64,000 bases of DNA from Acidobacteriota bacterium (GTDB lineage: Bacteria > Acidobacteriota > Terriglobia > Terriglobales > Acidobacteriaceae). Under the pieces are notes generated by a model, which saw nothing but the letters and a program-made list of their open reading frames with translations, did not search any database and was not told the origin of the DNA. Both the position numbers and the translations under genes were made by a program. Location of the stretch: the NCBI GenBank assembly GCA_021780315.1, contig JAJXYY010000026.1:102634-166633 (forward strand), read 5' to 3'. This document shows, piece by piece, positions 11,395-19,999 of this stretch (its first letter is position 1; the number at the start of each line of letters is the position of its first letter).

Positions 11395-11862
11395 ATGCGC
11401 AGCCTCAAGTATCTCGCTCTCTTTACCATCGTTGGCTTCATCGTCCTGTCAACCCCAGCGGCACACGCGCAGATCTCATTCGGTATCAACATCGGCGGCG
11501 GAGACGGAGACTATGATGAGGCTCCCCCCGTCTGTCAGTACGGCTACTACGGCTATGCCCCCTACACCTGTGCTCCCTATGGCTACTACGGGCCGCAGTG
11601 GTTCAACAGCGGAGCGTTCATCGGCGCTGGCCCCTGGTATGGTCGCGGCTGGGGTGGTGAAGACGGAGGTTGGGGAGGTGATCGCGGACGTTGGGGTGGG
11701 GAAGGTGACCGCGGACGCTGGGGTGGAGAACACGGAGGAGGAGGATGGGGTGGTGAACACCGCGGCGGTTGGGGTGGCGGTCGTGGCTACGTAGGCGGCG
11801 GCTTCCACGGCGGTGGCGGCGGCTTCCACGGTGGTGGTGAGCACGGCGGCGGACACCACTAA
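11395..11862 (+). CDS. Small exported Gly/Trp/Tyr-rich repeat protein
   Basis: A 155-residue protein of unknown function. It has a signal peptide ending AAHAQ, a Tyr-rich segment (YGYYGYAPYTCAPYGYYG) and a C-terminal half made of short Gly repeats in the pattern RGRWGGE / GGWGGE, ending in Gly-His runs. Such proteins are probably periplasmic or surface-exposed and low in fixed structure; His-rich ends could bind metal, which is speculation. The start at 11395 has AGGAG seven nt upstream and places the signal peptide correctly; an upstream in-frame extension to 11140 would run through the katG terminator and is rejected. It has its own promoter and terminator. Confidence 0.82.
   Translation: MRSLKYLALFTIVGFIVLSTPAAHAQISFGINIGGGDGDYDEAPPVCQYGYYGYAPYTCAPYGYYGPQWFNSGAFIGAGPWYGRGWGGEDGGWGGDRGRWGGEGDRGRWGGEHGGGGWGGEHRGGWGGGRGYVGGGFHGGGGGFHGGGEHGGGHH
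11640..11858 (+). repeat. Degenerate GGT/GGA-rich tandem coding repeat
   Basis: The 3' half of the Gly-rich gene consists of imperfect short units built on GGTGGAGAA / CGCGGACGTTGGGGT that encode RGRWGGE-like heptads. Such repeats can expand or contract between strains. Confidence 0.65.
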
Positions 11863-11886
11863 GCCTGCACCAAAGAACAACATCAG

Positions 11887-11912
11887 GACGGCTGCCCTCA
11901 CCGGCAGCCGTC
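11887..11912 (+). terminator. Terminator after the Gly-rich protein gene
   Basis: The 10-bp perfect stem GACGGCTGCC / GGCAGCCGTC has loop CTCACC and is followed by TCCGTTTG. It starts 25 nt after the stop codon. Confidence 0.75.
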
Positions 11913-12019
11913 TCCGTTTGCCTCTCGATTGTCTAGTACCCCGCAGTCACCCCCATCAGCCCAATCCTTGTCACCCAACTCTGCCGTCTCTACTAACTTC
12001 CAGTCGCCGTCTAAGCACA

Positions 12020-12050
12020 AAACGGCCCCGGAGATAATCCGGGGCCGTTT
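12020..12050 (-). terminator. Terminator of the exported protein gene at 12069-12956
   Basis: A 13-bp perfect stem AAACGGCCCCGGA / TCCGGGGCCGTTT has loop GATAA. Read on the minus strand it is followed by a T run, and it begins 19 nt after that gene's stop. It may work in both directions. Confidence 0.85.
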
Positions 12051-12068
12051 CCTTGTCTTCGCCTGCGT

Positions 12069-12956
12069 CTACTTGGCTGGTTTGGCGACTGCAACCTTCT
12101 TTGCTGCAACCGCAGTCGCCGCCTTCGGACTCCAGAAATCAGCATCCTCCTTGGTCCAACTCTCCGGCAACCGGCTCATGCTGGGCGTAAAGACAAACAG
12201 ATTCGACTCAGTGCTGTTATAGCCCTCCCGCTCAAACGCCAGCATGTGTTTCTGGGCCTCTTCACCTAGACCGCGTTGATACTTCGCCACCAGCGCATGG
12301 TGCTTATCCAGATCGCCCAGCGACTTCACCGCAATCACCACCAGGTAGGAGTCGTCCTTCGCTTCGCCAAACGTCTGTTGATAAACCAGATAGTGGAAGT
12401 CCGGATCGGCCTTCATCCAACCTTCTTGCACGTGCTGGATCACATCCGCAAACTCGGCGCTGTGTCCCAGCTTCACATGAATATGGATCAGTTCCATAAA
12501 GCGCATCTTCCCCAGATTCACCGGATCGGGATTGCTCAACCGCGGGCGCAGCCGCCACACGGCAGTATCCGCCCCGGCCAGCGTCCCGCTGTGGTCCTTG
12601 TCCAGCTTGGACAACTTCTCCCCCAGCATCGTCTCGTCGTAGTCGTGCACCTCCGACATCTCCTCCAAAGACGAGTAGCCCGACAGGAACACCGTCTGCT
12701 GCGCGCCCGTAATCGCCCCCATGCCAACGTAGTACTGGCTCCCCTTACCCGCAGCCAGTACCTCCGCATACTGGGCCTCCAGCCTGGCATGCGCTGCTTC
12801 CTCTCCCGGCTTCGGTATCTCACGCACAGTCACCAGTATCGGTGCTGGGCCGCTCGGCACTGGCGCATGCTCCTCGGCGCGTGCAACCAATGTAGTTACT
12901 CCAGCGGCAACAACCGCCATCCATACAACCCACTTCCCAAACCCGGTCTGAACCAT
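12069..12956 (-). CDS. Exported protein of unknown function
   Basis: I do not recognise a named family. The 295 residues begin with a signal peptide (hydrophobic core VVWMAVVAAGVTTLVARA). The mature part contains two similar-looking stretches, around ILVTVREIPKPGEE and around MELIHIHVKLGHSAEF. Both resemble strands of dimeric alpha/beta-barrel (antibiotic-monooxygenase-like) domains, so it may be a periplasmic tandem-barrel protein. It ends in an Ala/Lys-rich tail. AGGA lies just before the ATG. It is a single-gene unit with a strong terminator and is divergent from the TPR operon. Confidence 0.75.
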   Translation of the reverse strand: MVQTGFGKWVVWMAVVAAGVTTLVARAEEHAPVPSGPAPILVTVREIPKPGEEAAHARLEAQYAEVLAAGKGSQYYVGMGAITGAQQTVFLSGYSSLEEMSEVHDYDETMLGEKLSKLDKDHSGTLAGADTAVWRLRPRLSNPDPVNLGKMRFMELIHIHVKLGHSAEFADVIQHVQEGWMKADPDFHYLVYQQTFGEAKDDSYLVVIAVKSLGDLDKHHALVAKYQRGLGEEAQKHMLAFEREGYNSTESNLFVFTPSMSRLPESWTKEDADFWSPKAATAVAAKKVAVAKPAK

Positions 12957-13107
12957 TTTCCTGACATCTCCTATTCAAGGGGAAACAAAGATCACAAGTA
13001 GTCTAAAGGAACCCCACCAAAGGCGATACCGCATCGACCAGTCCACACAAACCCCGTGCTTGGACTCCGCCCCTTGACGCACCTGTTATCCTTTAATCAC
13101 AAGATAA

Positions 13108-13149
13108 GAGTGTAGAGGCCCGGCCAATCCAGACCGGGCTTCCACACTT
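13108..13149 (+). promoter_or_regulatory. Stem-loop in the leader of the TPR operon
   Basis: An interrupted long stem pairs GAGTGT...GAGGCCCGG with CCGGGCTTC...ACACTT around a short loop, about 80 nt before the start at 13227. It resembles the katG terminator core. It could be a terminator or attenuator of a short upstream transcript, or a 5'-leader structure. Confidence 0.45.
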
Positions 13150-13226
13150 AACGTCAGCATCAAGTCCGGACCTATGTCCTCTGGTTCGAAGACTTTGCAC
13201 ACTTTATGACGGGGTGGGGGGGTACC

Positions 13227-14594
13227 ATGCAAGCACCGAAGAAACACACTGGCAGCCCGGCTGCCCAAGTCTGTGCGTGCGTGTCCGCAGCCATCCTGTC
13301 CCTGCTGTTCCTCGCCACCGCTCCAGTCCACGCCCAGCTCCCTGCCGGGACCTCCGACGCCAGCTCCAGTGCCCCCACCCAGCAGCAGGATCCCCTCCGC
13401 GCTCAAGCCGCCACCGCACTCGACCAGCGTGACTTCCCTACCGCCCTCAAGCTCCTCACCCCCCTCGCTGCACAAAATCCCCACGACGCCCATCTCCTCT
13501 ACGACCTCGGCTTCACCCAGGACGCTCTCGACCAGACCAGCGCAGCCGCCGGCACCTATCGCCTCGCCGCTCTCGCCGATCCAAAATTCTTCGAACCTCA
13601 CCTCGCGCTCGGTCTACTCCTCGCCCGCACCGGCAACCTCACCGAAGCCCACTCCGAACTCGCCGCCGCCGTCGCCCTTAACGCTCCCGATCCCTCCCTC
13701 AAGGCCCGCGCTTTCCGTGCTCTCGCCCGCCTCGACCAGCAAGCCCACCCCGCTCAGGCCAGCGCAGAGCTCCTCGAAGCCCTCAAACTGTCTCCCGAAA
13801 CCCCCGAAGACATCCTCCTCTCCGCCGAACTCGCTGAGTCCGCCAACGACCTGCCCGCCGCCGAAGCCACCTACCGCCGCATCCTCAAGGCCGACCCCGC
13901 CAACCCCGACGCCACCGCGGCCCTCATCCACCTGCTCCTCCGCCAGAACAAGCCAGCCGACGCCGAATCCCTCCTCACCGCCGCCCTCGCCCAACACCCC
14001 AACGACATCACTCTCAACGCCCAACTGGCCAGCCTCTACGCCGACCAGGGTAAGTTCGCTCAGGCCATCCCCATCGTCGCCCGGCTACACACCGCCCAAC
14101 CCGCCAACCTCGCCATCACGCGCCTCCTGGCCCGCCTCTACAGCCGCAACCAGCAATACGACCAGTCAGATCCCCTCTACGCCACCCTCATCCTCGCCGC
14201 ACCCCACGACCCCACCCTCCTCGACGACCGGGCCGACGCACTCATTCACCTCCACCGAGCCGCCGAAGCCGAAACCCTCCTTAAGCGAGCCGTCGACCAG
14301 CCCACCGCCTTCCCATCCCGCGAAGACTTCGCCCTCGCCGCCAGCCACCTCGCCTTCGCCGCCTCGGAAAACAACGACCCCACCACCACCTTGCAAGCTT
14401 TGGCGCTTCGTGCTACAGTGCAGCAACAGTCACCATCCTCCCTGTTCCTTGCTGCCACCGCGCACGATAAGCTGCATCAGACCAAGGAGGCAACTGACCT
14501 GTACAAACAGTTCCTCTCCGTGGCGAATGGAAAATTCCCCGATGAGGAGTGGCAGGCTCGCCACCGCCTGATCACCCTCGAACATTCGAAGTAG
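13227..14594 (+). CDS. Exported tetratricopeptide-repeat protein
   Basis: A 455-residue protein with a signal peptide (core SAAILSLLFLATAPVHAQ) followed by about ten TPR-like helix pairs, for example DAHLLYDLGFTQDALDQTSA and later NPDATAALIHLLLRQNKPAD. TPR arrays usually hold protein complexes together, here probably in the periplasm. The ATG at 13227 is preferred because it starts directly at the signal peptide and has a G7 run (13216-13222) just upstream that can pair with 16S rRNA; the ATG at 13206 adds seven residues. It heads an operon with two smaller exported proteins. The partner is unknown. Confidence 0.82.
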   Translation: MQAPKKHTGSPAAQVCACVSAAILSLLFLATAPVHAQLPAGTSDASSSAPTQQQDPLRAQAATALDQRDFPTALKLLTPLAAQNPHDAHLLYDLGFTQDALDQTSAAAGTYRLAALADPKFFEPHLALGLLLARTGNLTEAHSELAAAVALNAPDPSLKARAFRALARLDQQAHPAQASAELLEALKLSPETPEDILLSAELAESANDLPAAEATYRRILKADPANPDATAALIHLLLRQNKPADAESLLTAALAQHPNDITLNAQLASLYADQGKFAQAIPIVARLHTAQPANLAITRLLARLYSRNQQYDQSDPLYATLILAAPHDPTLLDDRADALIHLHRAAEAETLLKRAVDQPTAFPSREDFALAASHLAFAASENNDPTTTLQALALRATVQQQSPSSLFLAATAHDKLHQTKEATDLYKQFLSVANGKFPDEEWQARHRLITLEHSK

Positions 14595-14619
14595 GTACGC
14601 GCTCCCTGCGAGGTGCGTT

Positions 14620-15081
14620 ATGCGATGCAAACTGCTTCCCCTCCTCCTCCTCCCGCTCACTTTCAGCTTTTCGCCCATAGCCTGCGCCTCCACCATCGAC
14701 GAGTCTCAGGCAGATCCCCAGATCATCCAGCAACTCCAGGCCCGCGCGCTGCAGGCCAATCCTCGCGAGCAATGCTTCCTCTACACCGAACTCGTCCACG
14801 CCATGACCGAACTCGCCGGCCACCAGATGCTCGCCGGTGAAGCCGATCAGGCCAGCAATACCCTCAAGCAGGTAGAGCACTACGCCCAGCTCATCCACCT
14901 CGGCCTCGCCAGCGACACCCGACGCCTCAAGAATGCCGAGATGCTCATGCACCACACCACCTACCGCCTCAGCAACTACCTCCACGCCGCCTCCAGCGAC
15001 GACAAGGTCGTCCTGCAAGCTACCCTCAAGCAACTCGACCAGATCCAGAATGAACTCCTGAATCAGGTCTTCTCCCACTAG
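14620..15081 (+). CDS. Exported small helical protein of unknown function
   Basis: 153 residues with a signal peptide (MRCKLLPLLLLPLTFSFSPI...CAS). The mature part is predicted helical, with regularly spaced Gln/Leu (for example ASNTLKQVEHYAQLIHLGL) and a C-terminal helix DQIQNELLNQVF. No family is recognised. GAGGTG stands 4 nt before the ATG. It lies 25 nt after the TPR gene and 16 nt before the next gene, so the three probably form one transcript and may act together in the envelope. Confidence 0.75.
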   Translation: MRCKLLPLLLLPLTFSFSPIACASTIDESQADPQIIQQLQARALQANPREQCFLYTELVHAMTELAGHQMLAGEADQASNTLKQVEHYAQLIHLGLASDTRRLKNAEMLMHHTTYRLSNYLHAASSDDKVVLQATLKQLDQIQNELLNQVFSH

Positions 15082-15097
15082 CGACCAAGAAAGCCCG

Positions 15098-15643
15098 ATG
15101 CCCCGCTGCACCACGACACTCCGCCTCGCACTCGTCCTGCTTCTGGCTATCGGCTCAACCCGCGCCCAGAGCAACTCCGCCGACCTCAGCGACAAAGAGG
15201 TCGAGCAACTCCGCGAGTCAGCCTATCTCCCCAACGACCGAGTCCTGCTCTTCCTCAAGTTCCTCGATCTCCGTACCAGTAAAGTACAGGATCTCTTTGC
15301 CCATCCCCGCAAGCCCGGACGCGAACAAGACACCCACGATCTTCTGGAGCAGTTCACCGCCCTCGCCGACGAACTGGAAGACAACCTAGACGACTACGGC
15401 CCGCATCACCGCGACATCCGCAAAGCCCTCCCCAAACTGCTGGAGGCCACAGACCGCTGGGCCACCGCCATCAAATCACCTCCGGAAGACGACGCCTACG
15501 CCATACCCCGTAAACTGGCCCTGGAATCCATCCGCGACCTCCGCGAAGACACCACCCGCCTCATCGAGCAGCAACGCGTCTGGTTCCTGGCCCACCCACC
15601 CCAAAAGCAGCCCCCCAACCAAACCATCGACATCCCACGTTAG
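15098..15643 (+). CDS. Exported helical protein of unknown function
   Basis: 181 residues with a signal peptide ending TRAQS. The mature part is charged and helical (DLSDKEVEQLRESAYLPNDR, then ALADELEDNLDDYG), with a Pro/Gln-rich end. No family is recognised. It is the third gene of the exported TPR operon; the 16-nt spacing from the previous gene supports co-transcription. A structural or scaffold role with the TPR protein is inferred from context only. Confidence 0.75.
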   Translation: MPRCTTTLRLALVLLLAIGSTRAQSNSADLSDKEVEQLRESAYLPNDRVLLFLKFLDLRTSKVQDLFAHPRKPGREQDTHDLLEQFTALADELEDNLDDYGPHHRDIRKALPKLLEATDRWATAIKSPPEDDAYAIPRKLALESIRDLREDTTRLIEQQRVWFLAHPPQKQPPNQTIDIPR

Positions 15644-15682
15644 CCAACATCCACACCCCTCCATGTTAACCTTCCAGTAAGC

Positions 15683-16369
15683 ATGTCCTCCGCTTTGGTC
15701 CCCATCTTCGAGGAGCAATACCGCGACCTTCGCCCCCGCGCCCCTATCCCGCCGCTGGACATCCGTTTTCGTCGCTTCACCTCCCTTAACACCACCATCC
15801 GACTCCGCGAGGGCTGTCTTCATGTCCGCCTCTCCGACCTGCTCGAGCACGCACCCGAGTCCGTCCACCAGGCCATCGCCCACATCCTCCTAGCCAAGCT
15901 GTACAAGAAGCCCATCGCCCCCACCCACGCCGATCGCTACCGCCGCCACGTCTCCTCCGAGGCGGTCGCCAAGCAGGCCGAGCACATCCGCCAGACCCGC
16001 GGACGCAAGCGCATCTCTACCCCCACCGGCCACCACTACGACCTCGATGAAGTCTTCGAGTCCCTCAATGCCCGCTTCTTCCACGGTCTCCTGGGACGGC
16101 CAACCCTGACCTGGTCCGCTCACCACGCCCGCCGCATGCTCGGTCACTACGATGCCGCCCACAACACCATCGTCGTCAGCCGAGTCTTCGACCGTCCGGA
16201 CACCCCCCGCTGTGCTGTCGAGTACCTCCTCTACCACGAGATGCTCCACCTCAAGCACCCCGTCCGTGTCAAAGCAGGCCGCCGCTGTGTCCACTCCCGA
16301 GAGTTTCAGGCCGAAGAGCGGCTCTTTCCCCAGTTGGAAGAAGCGAAAGCCTACCTCAAGCGCCTCTGA
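15683..16369 (+). CDS. SprT-like zinc metalloprotease domain protein
   Basis: A 228-residue cytoplasmic protein with a SprT/WSS1-like core: HEMLH at residues 185-189 gives two zinc ligands and the catalytic Glu, and a later conserved His in CVHSREF is the probable third ligand. Upstream, LDEVFESLNARFFHGLLGRP matches the family's start. Relatives include proteases for DNA-protein crosslinks, but the substrate here is unknown. No signal peptide is present. No clear Shine-Dalgarno sequence precedes the ATG; TAACCT lies 10 nt before it. Confidence 0.82.
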   Translation: MSSALVPIFEEQYRDLRPRAPIPPLDIRFRRFTSLNTTIRLREGCLHVRLSDLLEHAPESVHQAIAHILLAKLYKKPIAPTHADRYRRHVSSEAVAKQAEHIRQTRGRKRISTPTGHHYDLDEVFESLNARFFHGLLGRPTLTWSAHHARRMLGHYDAAHNTIVVSRVFDRPDTPRCAVEYLLYHEMLHLKHPVRVKAGRRCVHSREFQAEERLFPQLEEAKAYLKRL

Positions 16370-16403
16370 TCACAGCGCGATTCGCCAAAAATCTCAAGCT
16401 CTC

Positions 16404-16419
16404 TGGCACGAACCATGCT
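16404..16419 (+). promoter_or_regulatory. Candidate sigma-54 promoter upstream of aqpZ
   Basis: TGGCACGAACCATGCT has the -24 GG and -12 GC exactly ten bases apart and matches the consensus TGGCACG-N4-TTGCW with one change. It is 82 nt before the ATG at 16502. No sigma-54 activator gene is nearby. Confidence 0.35.
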
Positions 16420-16501
16420 ACGATTTCGCGCAGCAAGCAGCCTTGACTCCACCTGCCTCCAACGGGCCAACCATTCTCATAATCCAGACTTGAGGTCACA
16501 A

Positions 16502-17227
16502 ATGTCCCTCTCAAAACGCGCAATTGCAGAGTTCTTTGGCACCTTCTGGCTCGTCTTCGGGGGCTGCGGATCAGCAGTCCTCGCCGTCGGCTTTCCCACT
16601 CTTGGTATCGGCTTCGTCGGCGTCGCTCTGGCCTTCGGACTCACCGTCCTGACCATGGCCTTCGCTATCGGTCACATCTCCGGCTGCCACCTCAACCCAG
16701 CCGTCTCCGTTGGCCTAGTTGTCGCCAAACGCTTCCCCATCACGGAACTGCCTGCCTACATCGCAGCCCAGGTCATCGGAGCTATCGCCGCCTCTGGAAC
16801 CCTCTTCCTCATCGCCAGTGGCAAAGCCGGCTTCTCGCTCGCCAACGGATTCGCCTCCAACGGCTACGGCGTCCACTCTCCCGACGGCTACTCGCTCCTC
16901 GCCTGCTTCCTCGCCGAAGTCGTCCTCACCGCCTTCTTCCTGCTGGTCATCCTCGGTTCCACCGACGAGCGCGCCCCCAAGGGCCTCGCCCCGGTCGCTA
17001 TCGGCCTCTGCCTCACCCTCATCCACCTCATCAGCATCCCCGTCACCAACACCTCGGTCAATCCCGCTCGCTCCACGGGCCCTGCACTCTTCGTAGGCGG
17101 TTGGGCACTCTCTCAACTCTGGCTCTTCTGGGTTGCACCCATCCTCGGCGCCGTCATTGGAGGCCTTATCTCCACAGCCTTCTTCAGCGCGCCGCAGGAC
17201 CCCATTCGCGAAGCCATGTCCAAATAA
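16502..17227 (+). CDS. aqpZ: Aquaporin Z
   Basis: Inner-membrane water channel of the MIP family. 241 residues and six transmembrane helices, with both pore motifs intact: NPA at 65-67 ([10 protein letters not shown]) and NPA at 187-189 ([12 protein letters not shown]). The Arg after the second NPA, part of the selectivity filter, is present; the sequence resembles water-specific AqpZ rather than glycerol facilitators. The start at 16502 has TGAGGT five nt upstream; a longer frame from 16415 lacks membrane character and is rejected. A terminator follows the stop closely. Role: fast water flow in osmotic shifts. Confidence 0.94.
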   Translation: MSLSKRAIAEFFGTFWLVFGGCGSAVLAVGFPTLGIGFVGVALAFGLTVLTMAFAIGHISGCHLNPAVSVGLVVAKRFPITELPAYIAAQVIGAIAASGTLFLIASGKAGFSLANGFASNGYGVHSPDGYSLLACFLAEVVLTAFFLLVILGSTDERAPKGLAPVAIGLCLTLIHLISIPVTNTSVNPARSTGPALFVGGWALSQLWLFWVAPILGAVIGGLISTAFFSAPQDPIREAMSK

Positions 17228-17240
17228 CCCCGCACAAAAA

Positions 17241-17270
17241 AACGGCGGCTGGCATCAGCCAACCGCCGTT
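17241..17270. terminator. Bidirectional terminator between aqpZ and lgt
   Basis: The stem AACGGCGG-TGGC / GCCA-CCGCCGTT carries one internal mismatch and loop ATCA. An A7 run on the left (a T run on the minus strand) and CT-rich sequence on the right fit termination of both convergent genes. Confidence 0.85.
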
Positions 17271-17290
17271 CTCTCTCATCATCGCTTCGT

Positions 17291-18154
17291 CTAGGTAACC
17301 TGCTCCTCCGCCACCACCGGAGCCCACTGGACCCGCTTCGACTGGGCATATGCCATCAGCAAAGCCCCGGCAACCACGCTTCCCAGCGCAGCCACCTGTG
17401 CATTGCTCATTCCCCAGTAAAGACGTGGATTAATCCGCACAAACTCCACCAGAAACCGGCCCACCCCACTCAACACCAGGTACATTCCCGTCAGCCAGCC
17501 AACCGGCTTGGAACGTTCCGTCAGCTTCCACAAAATCCAGAATACCAGCACCGAAAAAAGCAATTCGTATGCCGGAGTAGGCTGCACCAGGTCCACGGTC
17601 GGCACCAGCGCATCTTTCGCCATGTGGACTCCCCACGGTAGCGTTGTCTTCATCCCGTAGTCGCCATCTCCGCTCGTCAGGCAGCCAATCCGCCCCACAC
17701 CATAACCAATCGCCGCCGCCGGTGCAGCCAGATCCAGCATCCGAATCGCGCCTACCCGTCGGCCCAACACGCCTGCCAGCGCTCCCCGAAACCGTGCCTC
17801 GCGTCCCTGCCACATCAGCATCGCTATCCCGGCCAGCATCCCGCCGTACCAGGCAAATCCTGCTTGAAACCAGTGCAGAAAGCCCATCAGCATATCCAGC
17901 GGATGACCCCAGCCCGGTAGTGCAATCTGGCGCATCGCCATCTTCAACTCGGCAACATTCTGTAGCTCATGCCAGGTCTTCGCGCCAATCACGCCAGCGA
18001 TCACTACAAGCGCCACGACATTCAGAGCATCCGCATCCACGCCATGCCGTACAAAGTTATGGTGCAACACGATCGTCGCCACCACTGCTGCCAGCCACAA
18101 CAACAGCCCAAACGTGCCCAGATGCAACGGGCCTAGATTTATATAAGGGTACAT
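17291..18154 (-). CDS. lgt: Prolipoprotein diacylglyceryl transferase
   Basis: Inner-membrane enzyme that moves diacylglycerol from phosphatidylglycerol to the lipobox cysteine of prolipoproteins. 287 residues from the ATG at 18154, with seven hydrophobic segments. The Lgt signature region reads GVGRIGCLTSGDGDYG: the Arg and overall pattern are kept, but the usual N-G-E of the family's GRxGNFxNxE is replaced by C-S-D, a divergent branch. PTPAYELLFSVLVFW fits the family's C-terminal half. The start at 18154 begins at MYPYINLGPLHLG, as expected for Lgt; the upstream extension to 18226 is unlikely. It works ahead of lspA at 1416. Confidence 0.9.
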   Translation of the reverse strand: MYPYINLGPLHLGTFGLLLWLAAVVATIVLHHNFVRHGVDADALNVVALVVIAGVIGAKTWHELQNVAELKMAMRQIALPGWGHPLDMLMGFLHWFQAGFAWYGGMLAGIAMLMWQGREARFRGALAGVLGRRVGAIRMLDLAAPAAAIGYGVGRIGCLTSGDGDYGMKTTLPWGVHMAKDALVPTVDLVQPTPAYELLFSVLVFWILWKLTERSKPVGWLTGMYLVLSGVGRFLVEFVRINPRLYWGMSNAQVAALGSVVAGALLMAYAQSKRVQWAPVVAEEQVT

Positions 18155-18276
18155 ATACCTAAAGTATAGGGCAGCAGCCGCCCCAACTACTCTATCGCTC
18201 GCACAAACCGCAACACCCCCACACAAAAACCCACCCGCTTTGCCTTGCCCCCACCATTCGCGCTAACCTGACCTTC

Positions 18277-18852
18277 ATGCCCAACAGCACGCCTAACTTC
18301 CCTCACGCCTCCACCATGGACATCCTCTTCACCAAACAACAGATCGCCGACCGCACCCGCGAGATCGGCGCTCAGATCACCGCAGACTACGCCGGACATA
18401 CCAACGGACAGCCCATCGTCCTCATCGGAGTCCTAAAAGGCGCAGCCATCTTCCTCGCCGACCTCGCTCGCTCCATCGACGTCGACAACACCTTCGACTT
18501 CGTTGCGGTCTCCAGCTATGGCAGAGCCAAAGTCTCCAGTGGAGCCGTCAAACTCATCAAAGACATCGACAACCCCATCGAGGGCAAGCACGTCATCCTC
18601 GTCGAAGACATCCTCGACACCGGTCTCACCCTCAGTTATCTCCGAGGCCTCATGCTCCAGCACAAGCCCGCATCCCTCAAAATCGCAACCTGCCTCGACA
18701 AACCCGCGCGCCGCCTCGTCCCCATCGAAGCCGACTACGTCGCCTTCAAAATCCCCAACCAGTTCGTCATCGGCTACGGCATGGACTACGCAGAACGCTA
18801 CCGCGGAGTAGACGACATCCGCCTCTTCCCCGAAGAAGCCGCAGGCCACTAA
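18277..18852 (+). CDS. hpt: Hypoxanthine phosphoribosyltransferase
   Basis: Purine salvage enzyme that makes IMP or GMP from hypoxanthine or guanine and PRPP. 191 residues with the PRPP-binding motif VILVEDILDTG (106-116), the GVLKGA loop and a final DDIRLFP tail typical of Hpt. The first 13 residues before MDILFTKQ are not conserved-looking, so initiation at the ATG for that Met (18316) is possible. No Shine-Dalgarno sequence precedes 18277; TAACCT lies 7 nt upstream. Confidence 0.94.
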   Translation: MPNSTPNFPHASTMDILFTKQQIADRTREIGAQITADYAGHTNGQPIVLIGVLKGAAIFLADLARSIDVDNTFDFVAVSSYGRAKVSSGAVKLIKDIDNPIEGKHVILVEDILDTGLTLSYLRGLMLQHKPASLKIATCLDKPARRLVPIEADYVAFKIPNQFVIGYGMDYAERYRGVDDIRLFPEEAAGH

Positions 18853-18943
18853 ACAACATCTCCGAATTCAGCCGCCTGCCGGAACCAACGCCTTGAGTGC
18901 CCATCTTCGCAACAGCTCCGTCGTCGCCAGGATGGGCCCCTAA

Positions 18944-19996
18944 CTATTCCCCCAACCCAAACTCCCGCGCCAGCAACTCGTAGCTACGCACCCGCCTCTC
19001 CTGTTCCCACACAATCGTATTCACTACCACTTCCCCAATCCCCAACGCCTCCGCCATCCCCCGCAACCGCTCCCCAACTATCGCCGGAGTCCCCACAAAG
19101 TACCGTGGCCACTCCCCTTCTTCCACCGCCATATCTCCAAACGCCCGCAACTCCCGCAGCGCCTCCTCCGGTGAAGCCACTGGTCTCCGGTCTCCCGTAC
19201 GAATCCGCCGCTGCAGCAGTCGCACGCTGGCATGTAGATAGTCCGCCTCCTCGGCTGTCTCCGCACAGATCACTCCTACCGCCACGGTAGCCTCGGCCTG
19301 TTCCCGCCGCACCCCACCCCGAAACCCTCGCGTATAGGCCTCGATTGCCGCTCGCGTATGGATCGGACTAAAGAAATGGGCGAACGCATACGGCAGCCCA
19401 AACTCTACTGCCGCCGCCGAACTCCACATACTCGACCCCAGCATCCACACCTCCGGGCCACCCGCCATCTCCGGCGAAACCCGCAGACTGCCAAACGGAT
19501 GTCCCGCCGGAAAACTCCTCTCGAAATAAGCCAGCAACTCCGCCACCTGATCCGGAAAATCATCCGCCATCTTCGCCCCACGGTCACGCTTCAACGCCAG
19601 CGCCTCTACCGGACCGCCTCCCGGAGCCCGCCCAATTCCCAGATCCACCCGCCCCGGATACAGAGCATGCAGCGTCCGAAAAACCTCTGCCACCTTCAGC
19701 GCAGAGTAGTGCGGCAGCATAATCCCACCCGAACCAATCCGTATCCGCCGCGTCTCCGCCCCAATCCGGGACAGCATAATCTCCGGAGCCGAACACGCCA
19801 GCGTATCCATCGCATGGTGCTCGCTCATCCAGAAACGCGTATACCCCAGCGCATCCACCCGCCGCGCCAACGCGATCGAATGCTGCAACGCATCACCCGG
19901 TGTACTTCCAGTCGACACCGGCGCCTGGTCCAGCACCGATAACCTCAACCCACCCTGCCTCATCCTCGAATCCATCCTGATTGGATGCCCATCCAC
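18944..19996 (-). CDS. Luciferase-like flavin monooxygenase (LLM class, MsnO8-like)
   Basis: Flavin-dependent oxidoreductase of the bacterial luciferase fold. 350 residues as drawn. LRLSVLDQAPVSTGST at the N-terminus, FWMSEHHAMDT, IGSGGIMLPHYS and DLGIGRAPGG are hallmarks of the single-component LLM subgroup. The substrate is unknown. It ends the long minus-strand block and begins 3 nt after the phosphoketolase stop, so it is probably co-transcribed. The GTG at 19996 is the outer limit of the start; ATGs at 19975 and 19963 are alternatives and none has a strong ribosome-binding site. Confidence 0.88.
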   Translation of the reverse strand: MDGHPIRMDSRMRQGGLRLSVLDQAPVSTGSTPGDALQHSIALARRVDALGYTRFWMSEHHAMDTLACSAPEIMLSRIGAETRRIRIGSGGIMLPHYSALKVAEVFRTLHALYPGRVDLGIGRAPGGGPVEALALKRDRGAKMADDFPDQVAELLAYFERSFPAGHPFGSLRVSPEMAGGPEVWMLGSSMWSSAAAVEFGLPYAFAHFFSPIHTRAAIEAYTRGFRGGVRREQAEATVAVGVICAETAEEADYLHASVRLLQRRIRTGDRRPVASPEEALRELRAFGDMAVEEGEWPRYFVGTPAIVGERLRGMAEALGIGEVVVNTIVWEQERRVRSYELLAREFGLGE

Positions 19997-19999
19997 GCC

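Noticed and set aside
13074..13102. TTGACG as a -35 box before the TPR operon
   Set aside because: No acceptable -10 hexamer lies at 16-18 nt; the nearest AT-rich hexamer is 12 nt away.
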